Shown: positions 8,246 to 17,704 of the stretch, in pieces
Position numbering within the stretch: the first letter of the stretch is position 1
Layout: the number at the start of each line of letters is the position of its first letter
Source of the DNA: Hyphomicrobium sp.
GTDB lineage: Bacteria; Pseudomonadota; Alphaproteobacteria; Rhizobiales; Hyphomicrobiaceae
Direction: 5' to 3'
Assembly: GCF_009026145.1 (NCBI RefSeq)
Contig: NZ_WBUE01000008.1
Location: 87,274 to 151,273, forward strand
Length of the DNA stretch: 64,000 bases
Position numbers and translations under genes: made by a program
Notes under the pieces: model-generated
Databases searched by the model: none
What the model was told of the DNA's origin: nothing
Seen by the model: the letters and a program-made list of their open reading frames with translations, nothing else

Positions 8246-8983
8246 CTACTCGCGGCGCAGCACGCTGTCGACGATGCGGTTGGCCCAGCCCTTGGAGCGA
8301 AAGGTGCGCTTCAGCTCGTCCGGGTCATAGACCGTATCGACCCACTCGAAGAACGGCATCGGACGCACGGCATTGTCGGCGAGATAGCGCTCGAAGAAAT
8401 AGTCGAGGATGCCGGTGTGCGCCTGGCGGATGTGGCCGTACTTTATGGACAGCTCCTTCTTGGCCTCGCGCAGCGGCACACCCTCGTGCAGGTAGCGATA
8501 GAGCACGCTCATCAGTCCGGCCCGGTCGGCGCCCGACTTGCAGTGCATCAGCACCGGATATTCGACCTCCTCGAACAGACGCTTGGCGCCCTTGAGCTCC
8601 TCGCGCGTCGGTGCCGCCCGCGAGCGGATCTGGTAGTTGACGAGCTTCAAGCCATGGCGCTCGCAGGCGCGGCGCTCGAGCCAGTAGCTGCCGCAGTCGC
8701 GCGCGCCGCGCAGGTTCACGACGGTGCGGATGCCCGCCCTGGCGAAGTGACGGATCTGGTGCGGGGCGGGTTGTGCCGAGCGCCAGGCCTTGGCCGACAT
8801 CCTGTGGCTGTTGCAATAGATGAGGCGCAGGATGCCATGGTCGACGAACAGCATGTCGAGATATAATGCGGGCGGTCCCGCGGCGCGGCGCAGCCAAGGC
8901 GGCAGCGAGCGCGCGGCCCGCTGGCGAAGGCTGCGTCCAACGCGCCGCCAAGAGCGCTTTGCCCGCTTCACCAATCCGGCCAT
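8246..8983 (-). CDS. Cysteine-dependent (tyrosine/dual-specificity-like) phosphatase
   Basis: A 245-residue protein whose catalytic P-loop is HCKSGADRAG, with H147, nucleophile C148 and R154, matching the HCx5R motif of protein tyrosine/dual-specificity and PTEN-like phosphatases. The first ~35 residues are strongly basic (KRAKRSWRRVGRSLRQRAAR), then comes a hydrophobic stretch near 38-55 and the phosphatase core (VVNLRGARDCGSYW, residues 88-101). A conserved FFEWVDTVYDP element lies in the C-terminal third. It sits on the opposite strand inside a lipid A/Kdo gene block. A role in dephosphorylating an envelope lipid or sugar, rather than protein, is possible but inferred. Its stop is 10 bp from the convergent exporter gene. 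Confidence 0.75.
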   Translation of the reverse strand: MAGLVKRAKRSWRRVGRSLRQRAARSLPPWLRRAAGPPALYLDMLFVDHGILRLIYCNSHRMSAKAWRSAQPAPHQIRHFARAGIRTVVNLRGARDCGSYWLERRACERHGLKLVNYQIRSRAAPTREELKGAKRLFEEVEYPVLMHCKSGADRAGLMSVLYRYLHEGVPLREAKKELSIKYGHIRQAHTGILDYFFERYLADNAVRPMPFFEWVDTVYDPDELKRTFRSKGWANRIVDSVLRRE

Positions 8984-9160
8984 TAAAGTCCGCTGATTTC
9001 GAGGGTTAGGGGCGCGGGCCGCGAAATGGGCGGCCGCCGAAGTTGACGGTGTGTGCCCGAACGTCCCAGTTTGCCATCGCTAAATATTCGCTATAGGAAC
9101 CAGCTGCAAGTGGTTCGCGCAGAACCGCTTGCTCGATGAGGCGATCTGGCGCCGAGGCAC
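8984..9160. other. Divergent spacer upstream of the phosphatase and DUF374-WaaA genes
   Basis: This is the non-repeat part of a 347-bp intergenic region. It should hold the promoter of the leftward phosphatase gene. A short inverted repeat GAACCAGCTGCAAGTGGTTC lies at about 9098-9117. Nothing else is recognisable; the rest of the spacer is the paired repeat at 9161-9327. Confidence 0.4.
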
Positions 9161-9236
9161 CTAGTGTGATGATCGAGAAATACGCCATCATAAGAGGTAA
9201 GGTGGCGAGCAAATTTCTCGATCTCAATCAAACTAG
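9161..9236. repeat. CTAG-ended palindromic repeat, type A copy 3
   Basis: Starts CTAGTGTGATGATCGAGAAA and ends AATTTCTCGATCTCAATCAAACTAG-like. It shares more than 20 terminal bases with copies at 503 and 5789 and has the same 3-nt arm asymmetry. The inner sequence CGCCATCATAAGAGGTAAGG differs from copy 2, so the termini are better conserved than the middle. Confidence 0.8.
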
Positions 9237-9249
9237 CAAGCTTAGGATT

Positions 9250-9327
9250 CTAGTGTCCCCTATGCTTCCGAAGCTCGCTCCAGACCCCAGCCGCAAGCTC
9301 CGGCGAGCTTCGGAATCGGGACACTAG
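9250..9327. repeat. CTAG-ended palindromic repeat, type B copy 3 (most complete)
   Basis: Left end CTAGTGTCCC and right end GGGACACTAG are perfect inverted repeats. Inner arms are CTTCCGAAGCTCGC and GCGAGCTTCGGAA. The inner arms match copy 2 (5865) but not copy 1 (595), which has GATCGCGAAATT arms instead. It ends 3 bp before the ATG of the next gene, and the AGAGG after the final CTAG forms part of that gene's ribosome-binding region. Confidence 0.78.
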
Positions 9328-9330
9328 AGG

Positions 9331-11358
9331 ATGGCACGTTCGCCTGACACCACACGTAGACTGAACCGCCTTGCCGGAAGCGCGCTCGCCGGCATGATCT
9401 CGCTAGTGAAGCGCACCTCCCGGGCCATCTACGAGCCTGAGGACGCGCTTGCCCGCCTGGCCGCCAATCATCCCCTGATCGTTGCCGTCTGGCACGGCCA
9501 GTTCATGATGACGAGCGGCTTTCGTCCCTCGCCCGAGACGAAGGTCGCGGCCATGGTGGCGCGCCACGGAGACGCCGAGCTGATCGGCGCGGCGATGGGC
9601 CGATTCGGCGTCGAGCTCATCCGCGGGGCGGGCGCCGGCGGGCGGCGCAAAGACCGCGGCGGCGCCTACGCCCTGCGCCAGGCGGTGCGGGCGCTGAAGG
9701 ACGGCTACTCGATCGTCATGACGGCCGACGTGCCGCCCGGGCCTGCCCGACGCGCCGGCATCGGCATCGTCATGATGGCGCGCCTCTCGGGGCGCCCGAT
9801 CGTGCCTTGCGCCGTGGCCAGCTCGCGATTCCGCGCCCTCAATACCTGGAGCCGGATGACCATAAACCTGCCCGGCTCGAAGCTCGCCTACGTCGCCGGC
9901 GATCCGATCTGGGTGCCCGCCGATGCGGGCGAAGCGGAGCTAGAGTTCGCGCGCCTGCAGCTTGAGCGTGCGCTGAACACGGTGACTGCGCGCGCCTATG
10001 AAATCGCTGGCGCGGACTTGACGAGGGCGACACCGCCGAGCCTCGATCTGAGCGCACCGCCGACGGCTCCCGACTTCCGGCTTAAGGCCTATCGCGCGGC
10101 TATGAGCCTGCTGCGCCCGTTGGCGCCCATCCTCCTCAAGGTGCGCGAGCGCAGCGGCAAGGAGGATGGGCGCCGGCGCGGCGAGCGCCTCGGTCAAGCG
10201 ACCATCGCGCGTCCGCATGGCGTACTCTGCTGGGTGCACGCGGCGAGCGTCGGGGAGACGAACGCCGTGTTGCCGGTGATCGAGGCACTCGGCGCAACGC
10301 GCCCGGACCTGAATTTCCTGCTCACCACGGGTACGGTGACCTCGGCTGGACTTGCCGAGCGCCGTCTCGGCCCGCGTGCCGTGCACCAGTATGTCCCGCT
10401 CGATGCGCCCGAATACGCGGCACGCTTTCTCGAGCACTGGCAACCCGATCTTGCCGTGTTCACCGAATCGGAGATCTGGCCCTCGCTCATCTTGGAGACG
10501 TCGGCCCGCAACATTCCCATTGCGCTCGTCAACGGACGCCTATCGCACCGCAGCCGCCGCCGCTGGCAGCGCAACAAGTCGGTAGCGATGCCGCTGTTCA
10601 GCCGTTTCAATATCATTCTGGCGCAGAACGAGCGCATGGCGCTCGGCTTCTCCGCCCTCGGCGCGCGCAACGTTCACGCCGTGGGCAACCTCAAGATCGA
10701 TGCACCGCCGCCGCCCGTCGACCTCAACGAGCTCGAGCGGTTGAAGGAAGCCCTCGGCGATCGGCCGGTATTTGCCGCCGCCAGCACTCACGAGGGCGAG
10801 GAAGAGACGATCGCCGTCGCGCATCGCACCCTCGCGCGCCAGTTCGAGCGCTTGTGCACGATCATCGCGCCGCGCCACCCCGAGCGCGGCACGGCGCTGG
10901 CCGAAACGCTGAAGAACCTCGGCTTCTCCGTGGCACAGCGCTCGCTCGGGGTGCTGCCGGGGCCGCGCACCGACATCTACATCGCCGACACCATCGGCGA
11001 GCTCGGCACGCTTTATGCGCTGGCCCCAGTTGCCTTCATCGGCGGCTCGCTAATCGACCGTGGGGGTCAGAACCCCATCGAGGCGGTGCGCCACGGCGTC
11101 GCCGTGCTGACCGGCCCTCACTGGCAAAACTTCCGTGATGCCTACCGTACGCTGCTGCGCCACGAGGGGGCCATCGAGGTCAAATCCGCCACCGACATTG
11201 CCAACGCCGTCGCCCGGCTGCTCGACAGCCCTGCCGAGCTGCAGCGCATGCGCTCGGGAGCGACGCAGGCGCTGGCCACCCTGTCGGGCGCGCTCGACAA
11301 GACGGTCGAGGCGCTGCTGCGCTACCTCCCGGATGAGAGATTGAAGCGTGCGTCTTGA
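9331..11358 (+). CDS. waaA: DUF374 acyltransferase-like / Kdo transferase (WaaA) fusion
   Basis: A 675-residue two-domain protein. Residues 1-235 match the DUF374 lysophospholipid acyltransferase-like family (VAVWHGQFMM, residues 52-61; MVARHGDAELIG; GYSIVMTADVPPGPAR). Residues 250-675 are a complete Kdo transferase: a short hydrophobic anchor near 252-270, the HAASVGE motif with the expected catalytic Glu at E309, FTESEIWPSL, and a GT-B C-terminal half with GGSLIDRGGQNPIEA. WaaA adds Kdo to lipid IVA at the inner membrane. In most Rhizobiales I know these are two adjacent genes, so the uninterrupted frame here is a fusion. ATG at 9331 follows the type B repeat with AGAGG in front. Its 3' end overlaps lpxK by 11 bp. 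Confidence 0.9.
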   Translation: MARSPDTTRRLNRLAGSALAGMISLVKRTSRAIYEPEDALARLAANHPLIVAVWHGQFMMTSGFRPSPETKVAAMVARHGDAELIGAAMGRFGVELIRGAGAGGRRKDRGGAYALRQAVRALKDGYSIVMTADVPPGPARRAGIGIVMMARLSGRPIVPCAVASSRFRALNTWSRMTINLPGSKLAYVAGDPIWVPADAGEAELEFARLQLERALNTVTARAYEIAGADLTRATPPSLDLSAPPTAPDFRLKAYRAAMSLLRPLAPILLKVRERSGKEDGRRRGERLGQATIARPHGVLCWVHAASVGETNAVLPVIEALGATRPDLNFLLTTGTVTSAGLAERRLGPRAVHQYVPLDAPEYAARFLEHWQPDLAVFTESEIWPSLILETSARNIPIALVNGRLSHRSRRRWQRNKSVAMPLFSRFNIILAQNERMALGFSALGARNVHAVGNLKIDAPPPPVDLNELERLKEALGDRPVFAAASTHEGEEETIAVAHRTLARQFERLCTIIAPRHPERGTALAETLKNLGFSVAQRSLGVLPGPRTDIYIADTIGELGTLYALAPVAFIGGSLIDRGGQNPIEAVRHGVAVLTGPHWQNFRDAYRTLLRHEGAIEVKSATDIANAVARLLDSPAELQRMRSGATQALATLSGALDKTVEALLRYLPDERLKRAS

Positions 11359-12406
11359 CGAGCCGTCCTGGTGGTATGGCGGCACCGGCGATGTCCGCCA
11401 GCGTGCGCTCGCGCCGCTCGGCCGGCTTTACGGCTGGATCGCCGAGCAGCGCTATTACCGCCGCCAGCCATACCGCTCGCGGCTGCCGGTCATCTGCGTC
11501 GGTAATTTCACCGCCGGTGGCACTGGCAAGACGCCGCTGGCCATAGCCATCGCCCGGCTGCTGATCAGGCGCGGCGAGCGACCGGCCTTCCTGACGCGCG
11601 GCTACGGCGGCAGGACAGCGGGCCCCGCGTGGGTCGAAGATATGTCCGATGCAGCACGAACCTACGGCGATGAGCCGTTGCTGCTCGCTGCCGTCGCGCC
11701 GACGCTCGTGGCGCGCGACCGGCGCGCCGGCATCATCGCCATCGAAAGTGATCGCCGGCAGCCGAGCGTCGCCATCATGGACGATGGTTTGCAGAACGGC
11801 GGGGTCGCCAAGGACCTCTCGATCGCGCTGCTCGACGGCAAGCGTGGTATCGGCAATGGCGAGGTGATCCCAGCCGGACCGCTGCGCGCCTCGCTCGATT
11901 TCCAGATCCGGCTCGTCGACGCCATCATCGTGCGCGATCCACCCGACATCGACGACGAGCGCGGTGTGCACGCCGTTCTCAGGCAAGGCTTTCCCGGACC
12001 GGTGCTGGTGGCGCGCGTCGCCGCCTCCGGCGACACGAGCTGGATTTCCGGCAAGCCCGTGCTCGCCTTCGCCGGCATCGCCAACCCGCGCCGGTTTTAT
12101 CGTCTGCTCGAAGATTTGGGTGCGCGGCTGATCGACGGCGTCTCCTTCCCCGACCATCACCCGTTCAGCACCGCCGACGCCGATCGGCTCATTTCTCAGG
12201 CGCAGGCGAGCGGAGCCCAACTGGTCACCACCGAGAAGGATTTCGTGCGCCTCCACGGCGACGCGGCGCTCGCTGCCCTCGCCGCACAGATGCGCACGCT
12301 ACCGATCGAGATGAGGATCGAAGGACGCGACCTGGGGCGGCTCAACTCGCTGATCGAGGCGGCATTGCAGGGTACGTCGCGACGGCACCGGCCGCCGCCG
12401 CGCTAA
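11348..12406 (+). CDS. lpxK: Tetraacyldisaccharide 4'-kinase LpxK
   Basis: A 352-residue lipid A biosynthesis kinase that phosphorylates the 4' position of the tetraacyl disaccharide 1-phosphate at the inner membrane. The P-loop AGGTGKTP is at 56-63. It is followed by LTRGYGG and a YGDEPLLLA segment, all typical of LpxK, with a VTTEKDFVRL block near the C-terminus. The GTG at 11348 starts inside the last codons of waaA (11-bp overlap), which indicates co-translation. The TAA stop overlaps the stop codon of the convergent DUF2093 gene. Confidence 0.95.
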   Translation: MRLDEPSWWYGGTGDVRQRALAPLGRLYGWIAEQRYYRRQPYRSRLPVICVGNFTAGGTGKTPLAIAIARLLIRRGERPAFLTRGYGGRTAGPAWVEDMSDAARTYGDEPLLLAAVAPTLVARDRRAGIIAIESDRRQPSVAIMDDGLQNGGVAKDLSIALLDGKRGIGNGEVIPAGPLRASLDFQIRLVDAIIVRDPPDIDDERGVHAVLRQGFPGPVLVARVAASGDTSWISGKPVLAFAGIANPRRFYRLLEDLGARLIDGVSFPDHHPFSTADADRLISQAQASGAQLVTTEKDFVRLHGDAALAALAAQMRTLPIEMRIEGRDLGRLNSLIEAALQGTSRRHRPPPR

Positions 12407-12642
12407 AGGCGGTCGCGCTGCAGCTTGTCGCGCATCTGCAGGTACCGCTGCATGGAGATCTCCGGCGAGGCGTAGGCCTCCTGCAGCTCGACGCTCCAAT
12501 AGCGCAGATCGGGCAACATGATCGGCTCGCCCGTCACGGCGCAGCGCACGAAGTCGCCCGGCGAGAGAACCTGAAACTCTCCGTTAAGGAACTTCACCTT
12601 CGCCTCACCGCGGAGGCCGAAGAACCTGTCGATTCTGTTCAT
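12403..12642 (-). CDS. DUF2093 small protein
   Basis: A 79-residue protein with AKVKFLNGEFQVLSPGDFV and CAVTGEPIMLPDLRYWSVE, the pattern of DUF2093, a family of unknown function that I know next to lpxK or xseA in Rhizobiales. It has no membrane segment or signal peptide. A single Cys in CAVTGEPI could suggest metal or redox function but there is no pair. It is on the same strand as xseA, 77 bp upstream, so they may form a leftward operon with xseA first. Its stop overlaps the lpxK stop on the other strand. Confidence 0.85.
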   Translation of the reverse strand: MNRIDRFFGLRGEAKVKFLNGEFQVLSPGDFVRCAVTGEPIMLPDLRYWSVELQEAYASPEISMQRYLQMRDKLQRDRL

Positions 12643-12719
12643 GCGCGTCTCTGGCCGATGTCAGCAACCCACAATGCCAATCGCGGCAGGCGCGTCAAGC
12701 GCTGCGAAAGGCTCGACGA

Positions 12720-14198
12720 TCAAAACAGCGAGCCTTGACTGCTGCCGCCACGCCCGCGGGCGCGCCGCACGCCCGGCGAAGGTTGCGGTGCGGGCGCTGC
12801 CGGTGCTGGATCCTTGCTGCCCGTAGCGCGTACCCTCTGAGCCTCCGCTTCGATATGCCCATCACGCAGCTCCACGTCGAGGCGGTCGCCCGGCGCGACG
12901 GCGGCGACAGAGCGCACGGTGCGCCCTTCGGCATCGCGCACCAGAGCGAAGCCGCGCTGCAACACGCTCTGGTAGCTGAGCGTTGAGAGCAGCTTGCTGC
13001 AGCCTTCGAGCTGCCGGCGGCGCGCGGCGACGCCATTGCGCAACGCCTGCGCGGCACGCGCCTGCTGGGTATGCGCGCGCTCGCCGCACACGGCGATGCG
13101 GTGCAGAATAGGCGCCGGACGCAGCCGTGCCGAGATGCGGGCATAGCGCGTGTGATGCGCGCGGGCGTTGGCGAGCAGGGCGCGACCCAAGCGCTTCTCG
13201 CAGGCGTCGAAACGCTGGCGCGGCAGCGCGATCACGTCCTCGAGCCGCGGTAGTCCGCGCGATGCAGATTTCAAATGTGTGCGCGCGTGCCGGAGAATGT
13301 TGCGCGCGGCCGTCGTCAAGCGGGCCCCGCACTTCTCGGTGCTGTCGGCGAGATCGGCAAACTTCGGCACCGCCCATTCCGCCGCCTTGGTCGGCGTTGG
13401 CGCGCGCGCATCGGCGACGAGGTCGATCAGCGTCCAGTCGGTTTCATGCCCGACGGCGGAAATAACCGGGATGCGGCTCGCCGCGACCGCGCGCACCACG
13501 ATCTCCTCGTTGAACCCCCACAGGTCTTCCAGGCTGCCGCCACCGCGGGCGACGATGAGCACGTCGGGGCGGCCGATCGGGCCACCGAGGGCGATGGCGT
13601 TGAAGCCGGCGATGGCGGCGGCAACCTCGACGGCGCACGTCTCGCCCTGCACGCGCACCGGCCACACGATGACGCGCGTGGGGAAGCGCTCGGCGAAGCC
13701 GTGCAGCATGTCGCGGATGACGGCGCCGGTCGGCGAGGTGATGATGCCGACCAGCTGCGGCAGGAAGGGCCGCGGCTTCTTGCGCTCCTCGGCGAACAAA
13801 CCCTCGGCGGCGAGCCTGCGCTTGCGCTCTTCGAGCAGCGCCATCAGCGCCCCCAGCCCGGCGGGCTCTAGGCTCTCGATGACGATTTGATACTTCGAGG
13901 AGCCCGGGTAGCTCGTCACGCGCCCTTGGACGACGACCTCCATGCCTTCCTCGGGCTTCACCTTCAGGCGCCCGTAGGTCATCTTCCAGATGACGGCCTC
14001 GATCTTCGCCTTGTCGTCCTTCAGCGCGAAGTAGCAGTGGCCCGAGGCATGCGCGCCGCGAAAGCCGGAGATCTCGCCGCGCAGGCGCACGTGGCCGAAG
14101 CCTTCCTCCAGCGCGCGCTTGATGGCGCCAGAAAGCTCGGAGACGGTGTAGGTCGCGACGTTGCCGCCGGGCTGTGACTGGGGTGCCGGTTGGTTCAC
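12720..14198 (-). CDS. xseA: Exodeoxyribonuclease VII large subunit
   Basis: A 492-residue XseA. The N-terminal OB-fold carries [18 protein letters not shown] and [20 protein letters not shown]. The catalytic core has [32 protein letters not shown] and [12 protein letters not shown], followed by a long charged coiled-coil region that normally binds XseB. It degrades single-stranded DNA processively in the cytoplasm. No xseB is in the window. The last ~50 residues are Pro/Ala/Arg/Gly-rich ([20 protein letters not shown]) and look disordered. The gene is divergent from purD with a 109-bp shared promoter region. Confidence 0.95.
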   Translation of the reverse strand: MNQPAPQSQPGGNVATYTVSELSGAIKRALEEGFGHVRLRGEISGFRGAHASGHCYFALKDDKAKIEAVIWKMTYGRLKVKPEEGMEVVVQGRVTSYPGSSKYQIVIESLEPAGLGALMALLEERKRRLAAEGLFAEERKKPRPFLPQLVGIITSPTGAVIRDMLHGFAERFPTRVIVWPVRVQGETCAVEVAAAIAGFNAIALGGPIGRPDVLIVARGGGSLEDLWGFNEEIVVRAVAASRIPVISAVGHETDWTLIDLVADARAPTPTKAAEWAVPKFADLADSTEKCGARLTTAARNILRHARTHLKSASRGLPRLEDVIALPRQRFDACEKRLGRALLANARAHHTRYARISARLRPAPILHRIAVCGERAHTQQARAAQALRNGVAARRRQLEGCSKLLSTLSYQSVLQRGFALVRDAEGRTVRSVAAVAPGDRLDVELRDGHIEAEAQRVRATGSKDPAPAAPAPQPSPGVRRARGRGGSSQGSLF

Positions 14199-14307
14199 GC
14201 TGTGGGGCTCGTTGGTGGCATTTCGATTCGATGATACATCAGTCCGCGCCCGGCGAAGGCCCGGTCCGGCGCAAGTCCCCGCTTTTGCTTCGAGAGACGC
14301 CTAAGGA

Positions 14308-15591
14308 ATGAACGTTCTCCTCATCGGCTCCGGCGGCCGCGAGCACGCGCTCGCCTGGAAGCTTGCCGCCAGTCCGCTGTTAACGAAGCTCTATTGTGCG
14401 CCCGGGAACGGCGGAATTGCGGAAGTGGCCGCGTGCGTTCCGATACCGGTGGCCGACCACACGGCGGTGATCCGCTTCGTCAAGGACAACGCCATCGACC
14501 TCGTCGTCGTCGGCCCGGAGGCCCCACTGGTTGCCGGGCTCGTGGATGACCTGACCACCGCTGGCATCAAATGCTTCGGGCCGACGCAGGCGGCAGCGCA
14601 GCTCGAAGGCTCGAAGGGCTTCACCAAGGACTTGTGCCGCGAGTTCAATATTCCAACCGCGGCCTATGGCCGCTTCACAGATGCTGCCGCCGCCAAGGCC
14701 TACCTTTCCCGGCAAGAGCTGCCGATCGTCGTCAAGGCGGACGGACTGGCCGCCGGCAAGGGCGTGACCATCGCGCAAACGCGCGCCGAGGCCGAGGCGG
14801 CGATCGATGCCTGCTTTTCGGGGGCATTCGGCAAGGCCGGCAGCGAGGTCGTTATCGAGGAGTTCCTCGCCGGCGAGGAAGCGAGCTTTTTCGCGCTCGT
14901 CGACGGCAAGCATGCCCGGGCGCTGGCGGCTGCGCAGGATCACAAGCGCGTCGGCGATGGCGACACTGGACCCAACACCGGCGGCATGGGCGCCTACTCG
15001 CCCGCTCCCGTCATGACGCGCGAGATGGTCGAGCGTACCATGCGCGAGATCATCGAGCCGACGGTCGCGGCGATGGCCAGGCGCGGCACGCCGTTCAAGG
15101 GTGTGCTGTTCGCCGGGCTGATGATCACCGCCGAAGGGCCAAAGCTCATCGAATACAACGTGCGCTTCGGCGACCCCGAGACGCAAGTGCTCATGCTGCG
15201 CCTGAAATCCGACCTGTTGCCGGCCTTGCTCGCCGCCGTCGACGGCGTGCTAGACACCTTCGATGTGCGCTGGCACGAGGACGCGGCGCTGACGGTCGTG
15301 CTCGCCGCCAAGGGCTATCCCGGGGCGCCCGAGGTTGGCAGCGAGATCAAGGGGATCGAGGCCGCGGGCGCCATCGATGGGGTGCAGATCTTCCACGCTG
15401 GAACCCGTCGCGACGGCGATCGTTTGCTCGCACACGGCGGGCGGGTGCTCAATGTCACGGCGCGCGGGCGAACCGTTGCCGAGGCGCAGGCGCGCGCCTA
15501 TGCGGCCGCGGCCGTTATCGATTGGCCCGGCGGATTCTACCGCCACGACATCGGCTGGCGCGCCATCGCGCGGGAAAAAGCCCCTGCCTAG
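14308..15591 (+). CDS. purD: Phosphoribosylamine-glycine ligase
   Basis: A 427-residue ATP-grasp enzyme that joins glycine to phosphoribosylamine in purine synthesis. The N-terminus [19 protein letters not shown] is the family signature start. [10 protein letters not shown] follows (residues 71-80). The ATP-grasp region has [15 protein letters not shown], and the metal/ATP site reads [10 protein letters not shown], which is the PurD PROSITE-type motif. Length is normal. It is a single gene, divergent from xseA, with about 95 bp before the next gene. Confidence 0.96.
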   Translation: MNVLLIGSGGREHALAWKLAASPLLTKLYCAPGNGGIAEVAACVPIPVADHTAVIRFVKDNAIDLVVVGPEAPLVAGLVDDLTTAGIKCFGPTQAAAQLEGSKGFTKDLCREFNIPTAAYGRFTDAAAAKAYLSRQELPIVVKADGLAAGKGVTIAQTRAEAEAAIDACFSGAFGKAGSEVVIEEFLAGEEASFFALVDGKHARALAAAQDHKRVGDGDTGPNTGGMGAYSPAPVMTREMVERTMREIIEPTVAAMARRGTPFKGVLFAGLMITAEGPKLIEYNVRFGDPETQVLMLRLKSDLLPALLAAVDGVLDTFDVRWHEDAALTVVLAAKGYPGAPEVGSEIKGIEAAGAIDGVQIFHAGTRRDGDRLLAHGGRVLNVTARGRTVAEAQARAYAAAAVIDWPGGFYRHDIGWRAIAREKAPA

Positions 15592-15685
15592 CGTGCGACG
15601 GCTGTACCGTCCTCGACCGGCACAAATCGCGATAAGCTTGCACGCTAAGCTGCACCGCCATCCGCTATAGTACCGCAAACCTTCG

Positions 15686-16678
15686 ATGAGCAGAAAGTCA
15701 GTTCCGGTCAGTCCAGCACCCGTACCTGCCTCTCCCGCGGGTACGCCCAGTATCGCCCTGGCGCTCGGCGGCGGCGGTGCGCGCGGGCTCGCCCATATCC
15801 CCATCCTGGAGGCCTTCGACGAGCTCGGCCTGCGCCCCAAGATCATCGCCGGCACGTCCATCGGTGCCATCTTCGCCGCCGCCTACGCCTCGGGCCTCAG
15901 CGGCAAGCAGATCCGCATGCACGCCTTCGAGGTGCTCAAGAAGCGCCTCGACCTCGTGCGCGATCTCTATTCCGCTCGCGTGCGCACCTCGGGCGGCTTC
16001 TTCAATGCTTTGGCACCGCGCCCCGCCTTCCTCGCTCCTGAGAAGCTGCTCGACATCATCCTGCCGGCGCGCATCGCGCGCGACTTCGATCACCTGGCGA
16101 CTCCGTTGAAGGTCGTCGCCTCCGACTTCTACGCGCAGGAATCGGTGGTGTTCGCGTCCGGGCCGCTGCGTCCCGCCATCGCCGCCAGCATGGCGCTGCC
16201 GGTCATCTTTCAGCCCGTCGTCATCGAAGGACGCGTGCTGATCGACGGCGGCCTCGTCAATCCACTGCCCTTCGACCTCATCGCCGACGAGGCCGACTTG
16301 ACCGTCGCCGTCGACGCCAGCGGCGCGCCGGTGCGGCGTCCCGGGCGCGAGATACCGAAGGCGTGGGAGACGCTGTTCGCCTCCAACTTCATCTTCGAGC
16401 GCACCATCATCCGCGAGAAGCTGCGCACGCGGCAGCCCGACCTCTATATCGACGCCGGCACCAGCCGCTTCCAGATCCTCGACTTCCTCAAGATCGACGA
16501 GATCCTCGCCGCCGCCGAGCCGGCCAAGGAGCGCGTCAAGGCGCAACTCGCCCGCATGCTCGAAGCCGAAACGCTCCCCGCCCCCGAGGCGATCGACCAC
16601 CTGCCGCCGCCAGCCGCCCCGCAACGACTGCGCCTGCGGCGCCCGCTATTGAAGCGCCGCCATCCCGCCAAGGGCTAG
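15686..16678 (+). CDS. Patatin-like phospholipase (RssA family)
   Basis: A 330-residue serine hydrolase of the patatin family. The oxyanion loop is GGGGARG (28-34), the nucleophile elbow GTSIG (56-60) with S58, and the catalytic Asp lies in DGGLVNP (D187), giving the expected Ser-Asp dyad. The C-terminal ~60 residues are charged and Pro-rich and probably flexible. There is no signal peptide, so it probably acts on membrane phospholipids or lysophospholipids from the cytoplasmic side. Substrate and regulation are unknown. It is followed by a convergent DUF4239 gene. Confidence 0.88.
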   Translation: MSRKSVPVSPAPVPASPAGTPSIALALGGGGARGLAHIPILEAFDELGLRPKIIAGTSIGAIFAAAYASGLSGKQIRMHAFEVLKKRLDLVRDLYSARVRTSGGFFNALAPRPAFLAPEKLLDIILPARIARDFDHLATPLKVVASDFYAQESVVFASGPLRPAIAASMALPVIFQPVVIEGRVLIDGGLVNPLPFDLIADEADLTVAVDASGAPVRRPGREIPKAWETLFASNFIFERTIIREKLRTRQPDLYIDAGTSRFQILDFLKIDEILAAAEPAKERVKAQLARMLEAETLPAPEAIDHLPPPAAPQRLRLRRPLLKRRHPAKG

Positions 16679-16730
16679 GAGCTGCGCGCTCATGAACGTG
16701 GGCTCGACATACGACCTTGGCGGAATTCTC

Positions 16731-17501
16731 TCAGCCGGGCACTTCCGAAATCTGCGCCACCGCTTCCTCGAGAGGCTGCGGAGAAATGGTGATTTGCCCC
16801 TCATAGGGCGCGCCCAATTCGACGATGAGGTACATGGCGACCGCAACCGATAGTGAGGCGACGAGCAGGCCGCCCAGAGCCAACGCATGCCGCGGTGCTA
16901 TCACCCCGATGGCGAAGAACGCTGCCATGAGCCAGAAAACGAGCGCACCAACCACCGGCCATATGATGTTGCTGCTCAGGTCCTCATAGATCCGCCAACG
17001 GGATGTGACGATTTGCTGGCCGATGCCAAGCGCCGTCGCCTTGAGCAGTGACTGGCCCTCGTTCTTGGGGCTTAGCTGAATGAGCGATAGGCGAAGTTTT
17101 CCCATGTGCGAGGCGCCGATCGCCTTTGCGTCGGCAACAAGATCATTCGCCGCGAGTTGTATCTGATGGATTTCATTGAGGACGGTCCGACGCAGCTCGG
17201 CTCGCGCCGGGTTGGCTTCCGGACCGTAGTCTCTCAGAACGCGATCGAGAACGATGATGTTGGTCGCTTGCCCCTTCAGCTCATCTCTATGCTTCTGAAA
17301 GTCAGTCTTCGAGCTCGTTACAAGCAAACCGAGGCTGAATGACACCAATCCAATGATGACGTTCCGGACGGCTTTGAAGAACTCTCTGGAGTCGTTGGCA
17401 CTCAAATATTTGGCCGACAGAGATGGAGCAAGCAGAACCCCCGCTATGCTAGCGGCGATAACCAGAGCGAATATCATCGTGCTTATTTGCAGGGCACTCA
17501 C
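16731..17501 (-). CDS. DUF4239 (bestrophin-like) membrane protein
   Basis: A 256-residue protein with two N-terminal hydrophobic segments (about 8-27 and 45-63) and two C-terminal ones (about 185-203 and 210-230), separated by a soluble helical loop. The closing LIVELGAPYEGQITISPQPL matches the end of DUF4239, a family annotated as bestrophin-like and possibly ion-channel related. The function is not established. Its codons are visibly less GC-rich at third positions than those of purD or tadA, so it may be a later acquisition. It stands alone between convergent patatin and tadA, with 203 bp upstream for a promoter. Confidence 0.7.
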   Translation of the reverse strand: MSALQISTMIFALVIAASIAGVLLAPSLSAKYLSANDSREFFKAVRNVIIGLVSFSLGLLVTSSKTDFQKHRDELKGQATNIIVLDRVLRDYGPEANPARAELRRTVLNEIHQIQLAANDLVADAKAIGASHMGKLRLSLIQLSPKNEGQSLLKATALGIGQQIVTSRWRIYEDLSSNIIWPVVGALVFWLMAAFFAIGVIAPRHALALGGLLVASLSVAVAMYLIVELGAPYEGQITISPQPLEEAVAQISEVPG

Positions 17502-17704
17502 TGACTATTCCTCGATGTCGGAGATCGTTTTCGCAGCGGGTAGACGCCGCAAGCGGCACCAACGGAATACGCTCGGCGCAGAAAACTAAAACGTCGTGCA
17601 TCCCTATGGCTTGATCGGCAGCAAAATGCCGGCTGGCTTCCCTCGGCTTGCCGTGGCGAGAGCCGGACCCCGCCTCGTTCCTCCATAAGTGCCGGGAACG
17701 TCGC

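Noticed and set aside
9170..9327. Short frame MIEKYAIIRG... inside the type A repeat
   Set aside because: Similar frames (MIEKSAI..., MIEKFA...) arise in each repeat copy only because the repeat is conserved; no evidence of translation.
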